Assembly (NCBI GenBank): GCA_000310025.1
Contig: FN648693.1
Location: 1 to 64,000, forward strand
Direction: 5' to 3'
DNA from: Ectocarpus siliculosus
Lineage: Eukaryota > Sar > Phaeophyceae > Ectocarpales > Ectocarpaceae
DNA: 64,000 nt
The notes below the pieces were generated by a model. That model ran no database searches. It saw only the letters and a list, made by a program, of their open reading frames with translations, and had not been told where the DNA came from. Positions 34,086-45,523 of this stretch are shown piece by piece. Within the stretch, counting starts at the first letter, position 1. The number at the start of each line of letters is the position of its first letter. The translations under genes and the position numbers were made by a program.

Positions 34086-37000
34086 ATGCCCTCGAATCCG
34101 GAGGATGATGCAACCTTGGTGGGGGAGCTTGAGCCAACCTTGGTGGGGGAGCTTGTCCCGTTCACCTCAACCAAGTTCGTCTACACATGCAACAACGAGT
34201 CGTTGGGAAAGGGCCAACCCAACTACATGAAGAATCCTAACGCGTTCGACCGCGCCATCGCGTGTTCGTTCGCGGACTCCGTTGTTTCCTGCGGAGCCAT
34301 GTCGGAGACAACCTTCATGGTCCTATGTCCCGCGTCGAGAGAGTGGGCAACCACGAAGACGTGGCTCGGCGGGACGTTGGAAGCGCTCAAGCACTTTGAG
34401 GAAACGAGCCAAGAGGTGGGCGGAGTTTTTTGTTTTTTGTTTTTTGTCTCGAGTTTGCTGGGGGGCGGTCGCTGATATTTAGTCGCACGTCCAGAGCTAC
34501 GCAGCCCTATCTCTTCGGTGTGTATTGATATGATGCAGGCCCCGAAGACCTGTCTCTTATGATGTCGACAGCCAAGTTCGAAGCTGAGATTTTTCGGTCT
34601 TCGCCGCCCCGCAATACAACTCACCCAATCTCGCGGCAACACAACAACCAGCTGTCGCCATTTTTCCCGAGATTTCGCAACAGTAGTAAAAACCTCTTCT
34701 TGGTCCCTTCGCCCACTCTTGCGTGCCCCCTCTTGCATGCCGCAGCGGCTCGACATGGAAGGCCGGATCACAAACCTATTGGAACGGAGCACCAAGCCTT
34801 CGTGGGGGGATACGATAGAGGCAACTCTGTGGATAAGGCGCCGTTAGGTTCCGGAATAGAATGAACGCGAAGGTCACCTCGCTAGATTATTCTTCTTTCG
34901 GGTGATTCATTTTTTCTGACTCCGGCAAGTTGGCAGGATCATCACGATGACCGCAGTCGCTCACGCATATGGTCGAAGTAAAGTGTCCCACCAAGAGGAC
35001 CTTGGACGGAGATACAAGTTCCCCAGAAGGAGAATTCCCTACGAGGACGTTCCATGTGTCCCCACCAAGTACTGCAAGAACTGTTTTCCCCTCTACATTC
35101 TTCGCCCCCAAGGCCGGGCGAGTGGGCCACAATGTCAATGACATACATATAACACGGGGGGGGCGGTGAAACTCCTGTCGGCTTTTTTTTTTGCTTTTTG
35201 GACTGAGAGTTGTTTTGGTTGGGGAGAGTTCAGGCATGTTGTGGTGGATTCAACCTTGATGCCCATCAAAGACGTACCCATCTTACCGTATATAGTTGAC
35301 GCAACTAGAGGCTCCGCGCACGGTGGAAAACGTACTATTTTTGTATTGAAAGTCTGCCCCTAAACTACTACTGCTGGGCGTCTCGCCAAGTGTGTGTTCT
35401 TGTTATCCCCCCCCCCCACCTTGTCTCTTTTTTCCGTTCCCTTGTCACCGTTAGCACCGTTAGCTGATTTGTCCGTTAATACCTCCCTCCGTGTCATGTA
35501 CGTCGTGTCTGGCAGAACTACAACAGGTTTGGGCCACCAGCCAACGACCAGTTCAACAAGACTCGGCCGCAGTTTGTTTCGGTGCAGGGACAGCACCGCG
35601 CAGCGCTACTCAACTACGCCTTTGCGTCCGATCTAGGCTTGTCGCTAAGTCGGGGAGGAGACCTCGATGGCGGGCTATTTACGGACGGTGAGAATTCTTG
35701 TTTCGTTGTGATGCGCCACATGGTGGTCATTTGAGGCGCCATGTATTCCTAGTTTCGATCTATTCCAGCGAGGGTGTTGATGTTTTCTTTCTCAACACCA
35801 ACCGCCAGCTAAGAAGGCTGCCTCTGCAACAGCATGGTGTCGTCTATTGGCTAGAGTGACGCTTTTCAAATATCGTCTGGCCGATCGAACGTCCGAGAAA
35901 TTCATCGAAAACCCCTACACATCGTTTTACTAACTGAAACATGCCTCACACAAAGATAAGGAACGTCATTATTCGACGTTCCCCCAGCGGATCTCATATA
36001 GTGCCGAATTAGAAAGGATGTATTTCGTTGTACACATCCCTGATTCCCCGAAGCTCTGTGCAGCGGGAAAATGGTGTCCACACAATGATTGACACAGAAA
36101 AATGCAACAACTCCGTTTCGTTGCGTGTCGTCTTGTACTTGTCTCGCAGCGGAGAGACCAGCCAAGATGTCTACTCTGAAGGAGAGGCTGCGGGACATTA
36201 ATATCTCCGTAAACGTGCACGATTTTCTCACCCATGACGATGCTGAGACGGTGGGGAGACGCCAGCGCACGGTCGAGGCGACCACCACTGTGAGTTCAGC
36301 TATTTCAGAGTGTCAATCGTTGGCACCTTTGATCCCGGAAATTATCGATACATCAAAGCGGCTGTAGGGAAAGGTGTCATTATGCTTGTATATGAGACTG
36401 TACAGGTAAACTCCCCGCCTCGTGTTCGAGCCGTCAATTCATCGCAGTCTCAGCGCAGAGCTCGCTTACTGCTGTGCGCCCAAAATGCTATCGCGCGCTA
36501 CACAGTCTAGACACGACTTGCTTGTCGTCCGCTCAGGACTCTGTGTAGACACAGTCGAGGCACGACTCGCTTGTGTTGTCCGCTCAGGACTCTGTCGGTA
36601 GACACAGTCGAGGCACGACTCGCTTGGTGTCGTCCGCTATGGACTCTGTAACTAAGACACAGTCGAGGCACGACTCGCTTGCTGTCCGCTCAGGACTCTG
36701 TAGGTAGACACCACAGCTATGGACTCTGTCGGTAGACACAGTCGAGGCACGACTCGCTTGTTGTCCGCTATGGACTCTGTCGGTAAACACAGTCGAGGCA
36801 CGACTCGCTTGCTGTCCGCTCAGGACTCTGTAGGTAGACACCACAGTCGAGGCACGACTCGCTTGCTGTCCGCTCAGGACTCTGTTGGTAGACACAGTCG
36901 AGGCACGACTCGCTTGTTGTCCGCTCGGGACTCTGTCGGTAGACACAGTCGAGGCACGACTCGCTTATTGTCCGCTCAGGACTCTGTCGGTAGACACAGT

Positions 37001-40000
37001 CGAAGCTCGACTCGCTTGTTGTCCGCTATGGACTCTGTCGGTAGACACAGTCGAAGCTGATCATGTATCATGCACAGGCCTCTTTACGCTGAACAGGCCA
37101 ACCGCAACATGTATCACCCGGTATGTTTTTGGTGGGGGGTCGTCAAACTCGTTCCACTGTTCAGTCTGGTGGGGAGCCCGACGTGCATGGGATGTATTTG
37201 CTAAGCTTGACCCTCGTTGCCCTGACTGTCATGCTATTAGTTCCGTGGACTTCCAAAATGAAAATGTTGAGGTAGCTCCCATCCTACATTCATGTCCGGT
37301 CTTCTCCTTCGTTCCTCCAACAGGATGTCTCCTTCTTGGACGTTTCCACAAGCCAGGGGTTGCTTGTGAAGCAGCTTTTCAATCCAGAGGATGACATCTG
37401 TCAAGATCGTGTTATGGAGGCCTTTGGCGATGACTGGCGGAGTACACTAAAGAACCCCAACAAAAGGAAGGATGCAGAGAATATCAAGAAGAGCCTCGTT
37501 GACCGTATCAAAACGGCAATGAAACTCCAACTAGGGCTAAACAGCCAACGTCGGGGTATTTTCTCCGTGTTCGTCCACACATGGGCGTTGCAACCGGAGA
37601 GGCCGTCGATCGAGATCCTTCGCCGCTACTTCGAAGACCAGAACGCCAAGGTCATCAAGGCTAAGGCAGCCAAGGTCAAGCTCGTGGCGGGGAAAGGGAA
37701 GCACTCGACCAGAGCGGTGCGTCACCGGTTGGTTTGTCGTACGTTTTCCCGTTTGCGGCTGTGTATTTCGTGAACCTGGTTTGTTGATGCCGTGGACTGA
37801 GCAGTCGGGTATGTCGACCAGCAAGAGGGTACCCCAAGTAGCCCTACACGTTAGTCCGCATGGATGGGTTATAGGAATATAACACTCATGCCAAGCACGT
37901 TTTTACATAATTGCCATTCCCCGCACACCTTGCACACGCCGAAACGTCGTTTGTCAGGGACGCGACGAGCCAGACGACGCTTCTGCAACCGAGTATACCC
38001 CACACGGCATCAGCGTTACTGCGATGGGAGCCTTGTTTTCGCTCACGGCCTACAGTCAGGCCAGTACGCTCGTACAAGACATGTTGTATAAGGGGGGTCT
38101 ATCCGAAGACTTTCGGATTGCTTGCTTTCATCATTGCACCGTCCTCGAAGTGGTGCGGGCTATGGTCACAGGGCTACTCTCAAGGCGACACTGCTCCCCC
38201 GACCCTACACCCTACGACACGGGTAAGGGTCCACCGACAATCCCCGCCGAGTTGCGCTGTCTCTACAATCTACTGCACACCTTCGTCAGTGAGGAGGAGG
38301 CCCAAGCGTTTTCCGAGGAATGTGAAGCGGTTTCCGGTGAAGGTGAAGGCGAGGCGGTTTCCGGTAAAGGTGAAGGCGAGGCGGTTTCCGGTGAAGGTGA
38401 AGGCGAGGACTTCATCCACAGCATATACCAGGAGGTAGACCTTTGGGTTCCTCCTCTGGTGCGTTTCGCGCTCAAGCTGAAAGACAAACCGGTGCTGACC
38501 GGGGAGTTCAAGGCCAACAAGCTTGCTCTCACGGCTTCGCTGTTTAGGAGAGTTAACGCCTTCCAATCGAGCAACGCCGGGGGCACCAACCCCTCCAACA
38601 ACAACAACCTACCCCCTGGGTGGGGGAAAAAACCGCACATGTCGACGTCCGGATCGGAGCCCGACTACACCACGCGGACGTGGGACGACTGGGTACGTTA
38701 TGCCGCGATTGATTATCGTCCCGTATATTTGACGGTGACATCCCCAGTTTGCCTGTCATTTACAACAAACCTAACCCAACACTTATCGTACCAACAAGCC
38801 TTACTTCAACTTATCCCGTTCCCGCTAATCATTATTTTCCGTCCCTTGCCTTTCTTTGTTGATGCGCACAGTTCACGTACAAACCACACGAAAAGGATGG
38901 ACAGTATTGCGCCCGGTTCCTTCACAACACGATGGCGACCGTGTTTGGGCTACTCATTGTCGACCGGATCCTCGGGGCCCTGCGCTCCAAGCACAACCTT
39001 CCGTCGAACAAATTCAGGGAGCTGGTGCGGGCTATCCCAGAGGTCGGCGAAATAGCGACGCTGAAAGGGCTCCTACAAAAACCAAAGACGGTCAAGCGGG
39101 GGCTTCAAGTGGGGGAAGAGTCCTTCTTCGATGAAGAGCGCCTTGCCCTCTTGGGTGAGGACGGCCAACGTGGGAACCATTGGGTTTTGTTACGAAGGTT
39201 TCCGATAGCTACAACCTAGTTGTCATCGCACTTGTCGACACGCCAACCGTAGTTGCCGATGATGCAAAGTAACCCCAAAGTGTTCAACACGGCGCAATCC
39301 TGCGTCATCAACGAAACCTTTTCAGAAGAATTGCGTACTTGCGTCTAAAATTTATAGCTGTGGTGTGCTCAACGTCTCAGTCTACAACGCTCGTTTACGG
39401 CGGGTTATTGGCTTGTGCTTGAACTTATGACCGTCTCCTGACGATGTCCATTCCGCTACACTTATCATGTTGTATATACTCGATCGACAGCCCAACGTGA
39501 GTCCTCGAACGACGGCTCGGGGGATGACAGCGACATCCGACTCGAGAAACCGTTCGCTGTAACCGTGATCGACGACGAGGAGGATGATAAACTGTCGTCC
39601 ATGCGCTGGACCACGGAGATTGTCCAACAACTTGGACTTCTGGGTGATGACGGAGAGCTCACGTGTTCTGAAGGCGTCCTCCGTTTCACCATCGCGAAAG
39701 ATGCAACGTGAGTGTAGTTGAAAATTCTTCCGTTGTGATACTACGGTAGGAGGTATACACCCTCTTATATCACTTGCAGGGGAATTTGACGAGTAGAAGC
39801 GCCCTTCGGGGGTTGTTGTTGTCTTCAAATTAATAACCGTTCCGTTCTGTCTGCCCAGTACCTTCATCCTACGTAATATAGTCTAATCTTGAAGTTGTCG
39901 GTTCCCGCGGTCACAGGCTATCTTACCCGAGCAATATGACGTATGCTGCTAGTTCCCGTCGTCGCCACTTACACGCTGTGGGACGATCCCTTTACGATGG

Positions 40001-42554
40001 AAGAACTATTGTTCATGAACAAATGCCAACACTGTGACAACTTCTATGTGATATTGGAGTCCTTTTTCGCTAGCCCTCGAGTATGCCCAATCGGCTTCGG
40101 ACGACCATACTGACAAAGAGGCTAGACCTACTAGACCAGCACGGTTGGGAATGTAAAGGATCGGGATGACTCCCAAGCAATATAGTCCCCAAACCTGCTG
40201 CACATGCAATTTCTACAAACCTAACGCACAGCAGTGTCGCGCGACAGCATCGGAATCCGAAGTACGCAGTCGGCGGAGTGCGTTTCCTGTCCTTTTCTGT
40301 TGGGCATGGAGCCGGCTGTAATAGTAAATTGACGGGTGACCCGAACTTACACACCAAACGCACAGTGTCGCGCGACAGCATTGGAATCCGACGTCTATAG
40401 TCCACGGAGTTCGCAACCTGTTGTTCATACCTGCTACCGAGCCCGACGTCTATAGTCCACGGAGTTCGCAACCTGTTGTTCATACCTGCTGCCGAGCCCT
40501 CTGTAATCGTAAAGTGAAGGGTGACACAATTACACACTACGAAACGAACAGTGTCCCGCGACAGGATAGGAAGCCGAAGTACGGAGTACGCGGAGTTCGC
40601 ATCCTGTCGTTTTCTGTTGGGCATCGAGCGAGTCGGTTGTCATAGTAAATTGACGGGTGATCAAATTAACACCCCAAACGCACAGCGTCGTCGCGCGACA
40701 GCATCGGAAGCCGAAGTCTATACCGTATATGACACAAGATAACACACCCCCTTGACCGTTTTTCAAAGCTCGATTTCTCAACAGCAGGAAGACTCACAGC
40801 GCCGAAAACGGCGGCGTTGGAACCGTCTCATCGAGAGCTGTTCGAAAACGTATTGTTTCGTGTATGCATCCTCTTCGTCGTGGAGTAATCGAGCTTTGAA
40901 AATCGGTCCAGGGGGTGTGTTATCTTGTGTCATGTACGGTAGTCCACGGGGTTCGCAACCTGTTGTTCATATGTCCTGTTCATCGAGCCCGCTGTAATCG
41001 TAAATTGACGGGTGACCAAATTACACACGAAACGAACAGTGTCACGCGACCGCATCGGAAGCAACTGTCCCCGGAGTTCGCAACACAAACAATACATTAG
41101 ATACCGACATCGGCATGCATGGGTTTGTCAGATGGTGACCTCGTCTCGAAGGAGGTTCATTCTCAACCCGCATTCATAACGCCCTTCTTGAAAACTCACA
41201 ACCTCATTTTCAACCGTGTGCACCATCCCTCCCCACAGTTTCGGTGGTCCGACTCCTAACTAAAAGGGTTCGCTTGCTTCAAGATTATCTAACTCCTATG
41301 CGCATGTCCCCCTCTTCTACAGGAGAGATCTTTCCAAAAAGAGGAAGGCGTCCACGTCGGCAGACATTCGCCAGGGAGATGAGACGAAGAGGCCGAAGAA
41401 GACCAACAGGCCCGCCTCCGACACCAAGGATGACGAGGACAATACGTCGGAAGACCGAGGATCGCCGAGCTCCGGCGAAAGCTCGGAAGAGAAGGAGGAC
41501 GACGAACGGTTGGCCGACAACGCGGACGATGGCGGTTCCTGCGCACGAGAAGAAGTGGGAGTGGACGAGGAGATCGACCATCCTGGAGCGAAGCATGGCG
41601 GCGGAGAACAATCGGAGGTGGACGAACCTGTTATATTGCGAAAAGATGCCCAAACGGGTAGCGGTCGCCTAGATGAGAGGCCACGCAAAACAACGGAACC
41701 CGGAGACCACCTTAGGCACTTTCATGACCGGCGTTCCCTCCCTCTCCTGCCGACAATAAATCGCCCGTAGCCAAGCCCTCTGGCGGACAATCTTCGAAGC
41801 CTGACGCCGAGACCTGCGCAGACAGAAGGCTAGGAGACGATCACGTGTGAGTGTCCTATTTGTTCTGTTGAGTGTTGCAAACTTGAAAGTGTTTTTGCTA
41901 TGCCGTACCTCTCACCGTCAGTGTGCGTCGGCAGGCGCTGCTGCTCTGTCCCTGGTGTAACGATTCGGGTATAAGAAGACCTACTTGCAAGCGCGGGGAT
42001 AATAACCTTTGGGGCGCGTGCCATTACTTTAATTTGAGAGTGTTTTCTCAATTTGGGGCCGGTTGCCATTTACTGTGCAACAGTGTCAGCTCTGTCAGCT
42101 GCATCAACTAGCAACACTCACCTTTTCCTGGCGGTTTTGTGTTCTTTCGCTTGGGTGTACGCTAATGCTCAGGGCACGGGTTATGAACGCGGTGAGAAAG
42201 GCCAAGGAGGAGTGCACACACAACGTTGGCGGCCTCGTGGAATTCTTCAAGGTCGAGTGTGCTCACTTCTTTCACAGCGTCTGGGCCGCCTCCAAGGGCA
42301 CCGGCGCCGGGCAGATTTTGTATATCTTCTGGCCCCCCAACCTAGATGTCCCCCAAGGCAAGGATCTACCAGCGGAGTGGCTTGACGATGACGGAAAGGC
42401 TAAGTACACCTTCTTCGGCGGGACCGAGCCTGGGTCGCTTGTGGACCTCGTAACGGGGAAACACGGCACGACGTTTCCTAGAAACTGCTCGGATGATGGA
42501 AAGACACTACATGGTCGAACCAGACGCTCATCATCGAAAAAATCTAGCGAATGA
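34086..42554 (+). CDS. Unrecognised 11-exon nuclear gene, about 1,075 aa
   Basis: Exons: 34086-34415, 34957-35121, 35516-35687, 36150-36289, 37324-37716, 37958-38692, 38872-39154, 39491-39707, 41323-41657, 41771-41846, 42173-42554. All ten introns are GT-AG, most with GTGAG/GTGGG-type donors, and every exon junction keeps phase, giving 1,076 codons with the TGA at 42552. Visible features: an N-PEDD motif in exon 1 and again in exon 5; C, W and aromatic residues in exon 1; three copies of a nine-residue A-V-S-G-E-G-E-G-E repeat in exon 6 (about 38336-38410); a mixed alpha-helical stretch in exons 6-7; an acidic exon 8; exon 9 with SKKRKAS and KRPKK basic clusters (likely nuclear localisation) followed by an acidic S/E/D-rich tail; an aromatic-rich C-terminal exon. 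I do not recognise the family. No signal peptide or membrane segment is evident. The start could instead be ATG 33939. Boundaries are inferred from phase and splice sites only. Confidence 0.72.
36505..37062. repeat. Intronic minisatellite, unit about 50-58 bp, about 11 copies
   Basis: The unit contains GACACAGTCGAGGCACGACT then CGCTTG and TGTCCGCTCAGGACTCTGT. It lies wholly inside intron 4 (36290-37323) of the 11-exon gene. The last copies change GAGGCACG to GAAGCTCG. It reads open in one frame for part of its length but sits between good splice sites, so I treat it as noncoding. Confidence 0.88.
39797..39925 (+). repeat. SINE-like dispersed repeat, copy 2 (intronic)
   Basis: (GTT)n, GTCTTCAAATTAATAACCGT, a CCCAGTACCTTC block and TCGGTTCCCGCGGTCACAGGC follow the same order as the copies at 21890-22022 and 43725-43862. 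It lies in intron 8 of the 11-exon gene, same strand. Confidence 0.55.
40215..41090. repeat. Intronic repeat cluster around TGTCGCGCGACA palindrome
   Basis: Units of about 140-180 bp within intron 8 each contain CACAG then TGTCGCGCGACA, or a variant of this perfect 12-bp palindrome (near 40234, 40367, 40549, 40688 and 41039). They also share a block like GTAATCGTAAATTGACGGGTG and one like GTCCACGGAGTTCGCAACCT. One block of about 62 bp is duplicated in tandem near 40390-40500. Confidence 0.8.
40721..40941. mobile_element. MITE-like long inverted repeat
   Basis: Arms of about 54 bp (40721-40774 and 40888-40941) pair with about three mismatches around a 113-nt loop. The loop and right arm resemble 45250-45400, where GGTCCAGGGGGTG also occurs. 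It lies in intron 8 and would form a strong hairpin in the pre-mRNA. It could be a small non-autonomous DNA transposon; no clear target duplication was identified. Confidence 0.6.
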
Positions 42555-43330
42555 TGACGTCGCGATTCGTTTGTGTTTTGTTCAAAAGATGCCTGTAGTA
42601 TTCTGGCTGGTACGGTTTTTCTCTATGTACCACAGGGTGTACTTCGATTATCTCTATGTACCACAGGGTGTACTTCGATTGTGTTGCCTACACTGCCCTT
42701 TCGGATTTCCGGTACTCTTCGACTCTGTCTGACGACCAAGGAGGAGGAAGTCGTCCGCTTCGGTAAATGCGCCTTTGATGTTTTTGGGCCTTGTGTCGAG
42801 GTGCTTTTTCCAAATACTTTCAAGTTGGGGTTTCGCTTTGTCTGACCTCAAAGTAAGGCGTCCATACGCGTAAAGTTGTAGAAGTAGTCTTTAATACAGT
42901 AGTGTTGCACAAGTTGTGGGGGGGAAATGTATCTATGCTGCGCAGCGCCGCCGCCGTAGGACCTATATGTCTCTCGATGAGTCTGCAGTAACATGCCTTG
43001 TAGCACTTGAACACTACGTATTGTCGACGTTGTCTGTCGTGAAAATTTATCCAGTAATTGTTGGAATTCCGGTACCCTTGGACTCCCAAGCAAGGATTAA
43101 GTCGTCCGCTTCGGTAAATGCGCCTTTGATGTTTTTGGGCCTTTTGTCGAGGTGTAGTGTAGTGTTGCACAAGTTGTGGGGGAGAAATAAATGTATCTAC
43201 GCTGCGCAGCGCCGCCGCCGTTGGACCTATGTCTCTCGATGAGTCTGCAGTAACATGCCTTGTAGCACTTGAACACTGCGTATTTGTCGACGTTGTCTCT
43301 GTCTGGTGATCAAGACGTGTCTAGGAGGAC
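42555..43330. repeat. Downstream region with local duplications
   Basis: A 34-bp tandem pair (TCTCTATGTACCACAGGGTG repeated near 42620 and 42653) is followed by a segmental duplication of about 200-250 bp. The AAATGCGCCTTTGATGTTTT block lies at 42764 and again at 43117, and the CAGTAACATGCCTTGTAGCA block at 42986 and 43248. The first part probably includes the 3' untranslated region of the 11-exon gene. Confidence 0.65.
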
Positions 43331-43680
43331 TTCTAAGTTGCATGAAAAATAATTCAGTGTAATCATATGTGACCTACTTGTACATATCTCCGAATCAAAG
43401 GCGAAATAGGGGTATGTATGATCGCCTTCCTGACGGCCTTCCTGACGATGGTCTCAATCTGACATCGATGATATTTTCCAGGGAATCGGTGCACATTCCA
43501 CCCGTCCCTGCCTTCTGTTCTTCCATGTATGTATGTATGTATGTATGTTCGCTTCTTCTCTGTTTTTCTGTTTTTTGTTTCTGTTTTTTTTTTTTTTCCC
43601 TTTTTCTCTTTTTTCTCTTTTTTTTCTCTCTTTCTCTTCCTTTCTTTTTCTGTCGCTGACTTTTTATTGGCGTGCGGACC
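43331..43680. other. No gene; long T/C-rich tract
   Basis: Contains a (TGTA)n microsatellite near 43528-43548 and a long T-rich tract from about 43555 to 43655. Confidence 0.6.
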
Positions 43681-43724
43681 CCCTCAGGTCCACATTTTTG
43701 TTTGAGTGTACCTATTTTGGGTAA

Positions 43725-43862
43725 GTTAGCCTGCGACCACGGGAATTGACCCGCGTCAAGTGTTGTTGGATCAGTATGGACATATGAAGGTACTGGGTAG
43801 AGAGAACGGGACGGTTTCTAATGTGAAGACAACAGCAACAACTATACAACAACAACAAAAAC
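43725..43862 (-). repeat. SINE-like dispersed repeat, copy 3
   Basis: On the - strand: (GTT)n, GTCTTCACATTAGAAACCGT, a CCCAGTACCTTCA block, and GCGGGTCAATTCCCGTGG, a T-arm-like end. Same order as the other copies. Confidence 0.55.
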
Positions 43863-44002
43863 ATGTACTGAGGACAAACAGAGTACGTCTTCAACCCTAC
43901 TTTGAGGGTCGCATGGGCTCGGCGGGTCACTCAGAAGGCCCTACAATTACTTGATTACAGCCACCGCGTGATCGCCCCCCCCGCACCCCTCCCCCTCGGC
44001 CT

Positions 44003-44605
44003 GGTTGCCATCGGGGTTTGGGTTTTCGTCGCTTGGCAACGACGTTGTAAAACAAGCCTCCCACTCGGTGTTTGCCATCGGGATTGGGTTTTCGTCGCTT
44101 GGCAACGACGTTGTAAAAGAAGCCAATTCACTTCGTGAACTCGGCAACCAGGTTAACGTTTTTTATTTTTTACCTCGGTTTTGTTTTTTGGCGGTAACCA
44201 GAATGGTGGTCGAGTAGATCATGTTGTGCGGGGTCGAGAACCCTCACTCCGCGCAACGGGGGATGATCGCACCACGTTGTGTTAAAATGGTCAAGCTTCC
44301 TCGAGGCAGTTACTTACACAGTGCTTACAACTGTCTCTAGAAGTGAAGGCACCAGAAAATAGATTAAGTCATACGTAGCTGTCATCCGTACGCAAGGAAG
44401 TAAGCACAAGATGCCGAACACCCTTAGCAGGATGCAGCTCACCCTTCATGCGACTCGCCAAATACCTCACGGCGCTTCGCGCTTGGTGATGTGAGAGCCT
44501 GGTCCGGTGAGAACCCGGCGTGCTCCGTCCCGGCTTTGTAGGGATGCGAGGTCAATGGTCAAACGATTACGGCATGCACGACTATGAGTACACCCCCCCC
44601 CCCCT
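44003..44605 (+). repeat. LINE 3' untranslated region, copy 2
   Basis: Shares about 490 bp with 21058-21552, plus an extra local duplication of the GGGTTTTCGTCGCTTGGCAA block (44031 and 44087). It ends GACTATGAGTACA then 13 C. No LINE coding sequence precedes it, as expected of a strongly 5'-truncated insertion. Confidence 0.65.
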
Positions 44606-44629
44606 ACCGTAGCATCCCTCCCAACCCGT

Positions 44630-45024
44630 CACCTTTGTCCGTTGCGCAGGACATCTTCCTTGCATCCGTGCACGTTGCGCTTCTGGAAGCGGACAGCGGT
44701 CAAGCCGTCGGCCACGGCCGCTCGTACAGGGAAAGTTTCGCCTTCCTCGATCTCCTGGCAGCAGGCATCACACTGGTGTCTCGTCCAGAGGGCCTGCTGC
44801 TGAATCTCCTCCGTCACCTCGTCCAGCAGGTCTTCTAAACCGGGCCAGAAATTGGCACCTGAGAGGTTGCCTCGGTCGTCGGAAATTGCAACCTCTCGCG
44901 GATTGTCTACCAGTACGCTTTGACCTGCCGGCGGATTCCACCACCATGGACCTGGGGCGAATGCGCGCGCAGGGTGTGTCTGTGGGTGTTTTCGAGGGTG
45001 ATAGGAATTGGCTATCGTCGGCAC
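44630..45024 (-). CDS. Possible protein-coding exon, unrecognised
   Basis: On the - strand a frame of about 130 codons contains an acidic helical part and then a short cysteine cluster of the form C-x2-C-C followed by charged residues and another C, which could bind metal. It ends at a stop after AAAGGTGAC, which could alternatively be a splice donor. The opposite strand is also open, so coding status is uncertain. It could be an isolated or captured exon. Confidence 0.3.
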
Positions 45025-45179
45025 GACACGGACGGCTACCTAGAAGGCTTGGGATTACCTGCAGTGTCGCCCTTAGAACAGAGGGCGCGACCGGCGGGAG
45101 TGATCGTCAGGAAAGGCTCGGAAACAAAAACTGTCACAACGAGGTGAGAACCCAGATACCGCAAATATTGAGCCCAAGT

Positions 45180-45430
45180 TTTAGGACCCTCTGTACCTAA
45201 TTTCGACGCTCGACTACTAGGCAGGAAAAGCGGTGATGGCCCCAAGCATTGCAGCGCTGGAACCGCCTCGTCCGGATTGTTCTAAACAAAAAGGATATCA
45301 CAAGATATATCATTTGATATCGGCATCCTCTCCGCCGTGTAGAAACCGGTATTTGAGAATCGGTCCAGGGGGTGCGGTATTTTTTGCGACCTACGGGCGA
45401 TTGTTAGGGGATGGCTTGGATCGTTACAAA
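45180..45430. repeat. Relative of the intronic MITE-like element
   Basis: The segment from GCAGCGCTGGAACCG to GGTCCAGGGGGTGCGGTATT parallels the loop and right arm of the element at 40721-40941, with many substitutions. No complete left arm remains. Confidence 0.45.
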
Positions 45431-45523
45431 GGGGATGACAAGTGAGCGATAGAGAAGCAAAAACCACCCCTGGCTGCGGGAGAAGAAACTCTCCCGACCT
45501 CAATCGGCCTAGTTTAGTCAACC

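Noticed and set aside
34740-34838. Additional exon between exons 1 and 2 of the large gene
   Set aside because: A protein-like frame follows a CAG acceptor at 34743, but it ends out of phase with exon 2 at every plausible donor. Exon 1 joins exon 2 directly in phase.
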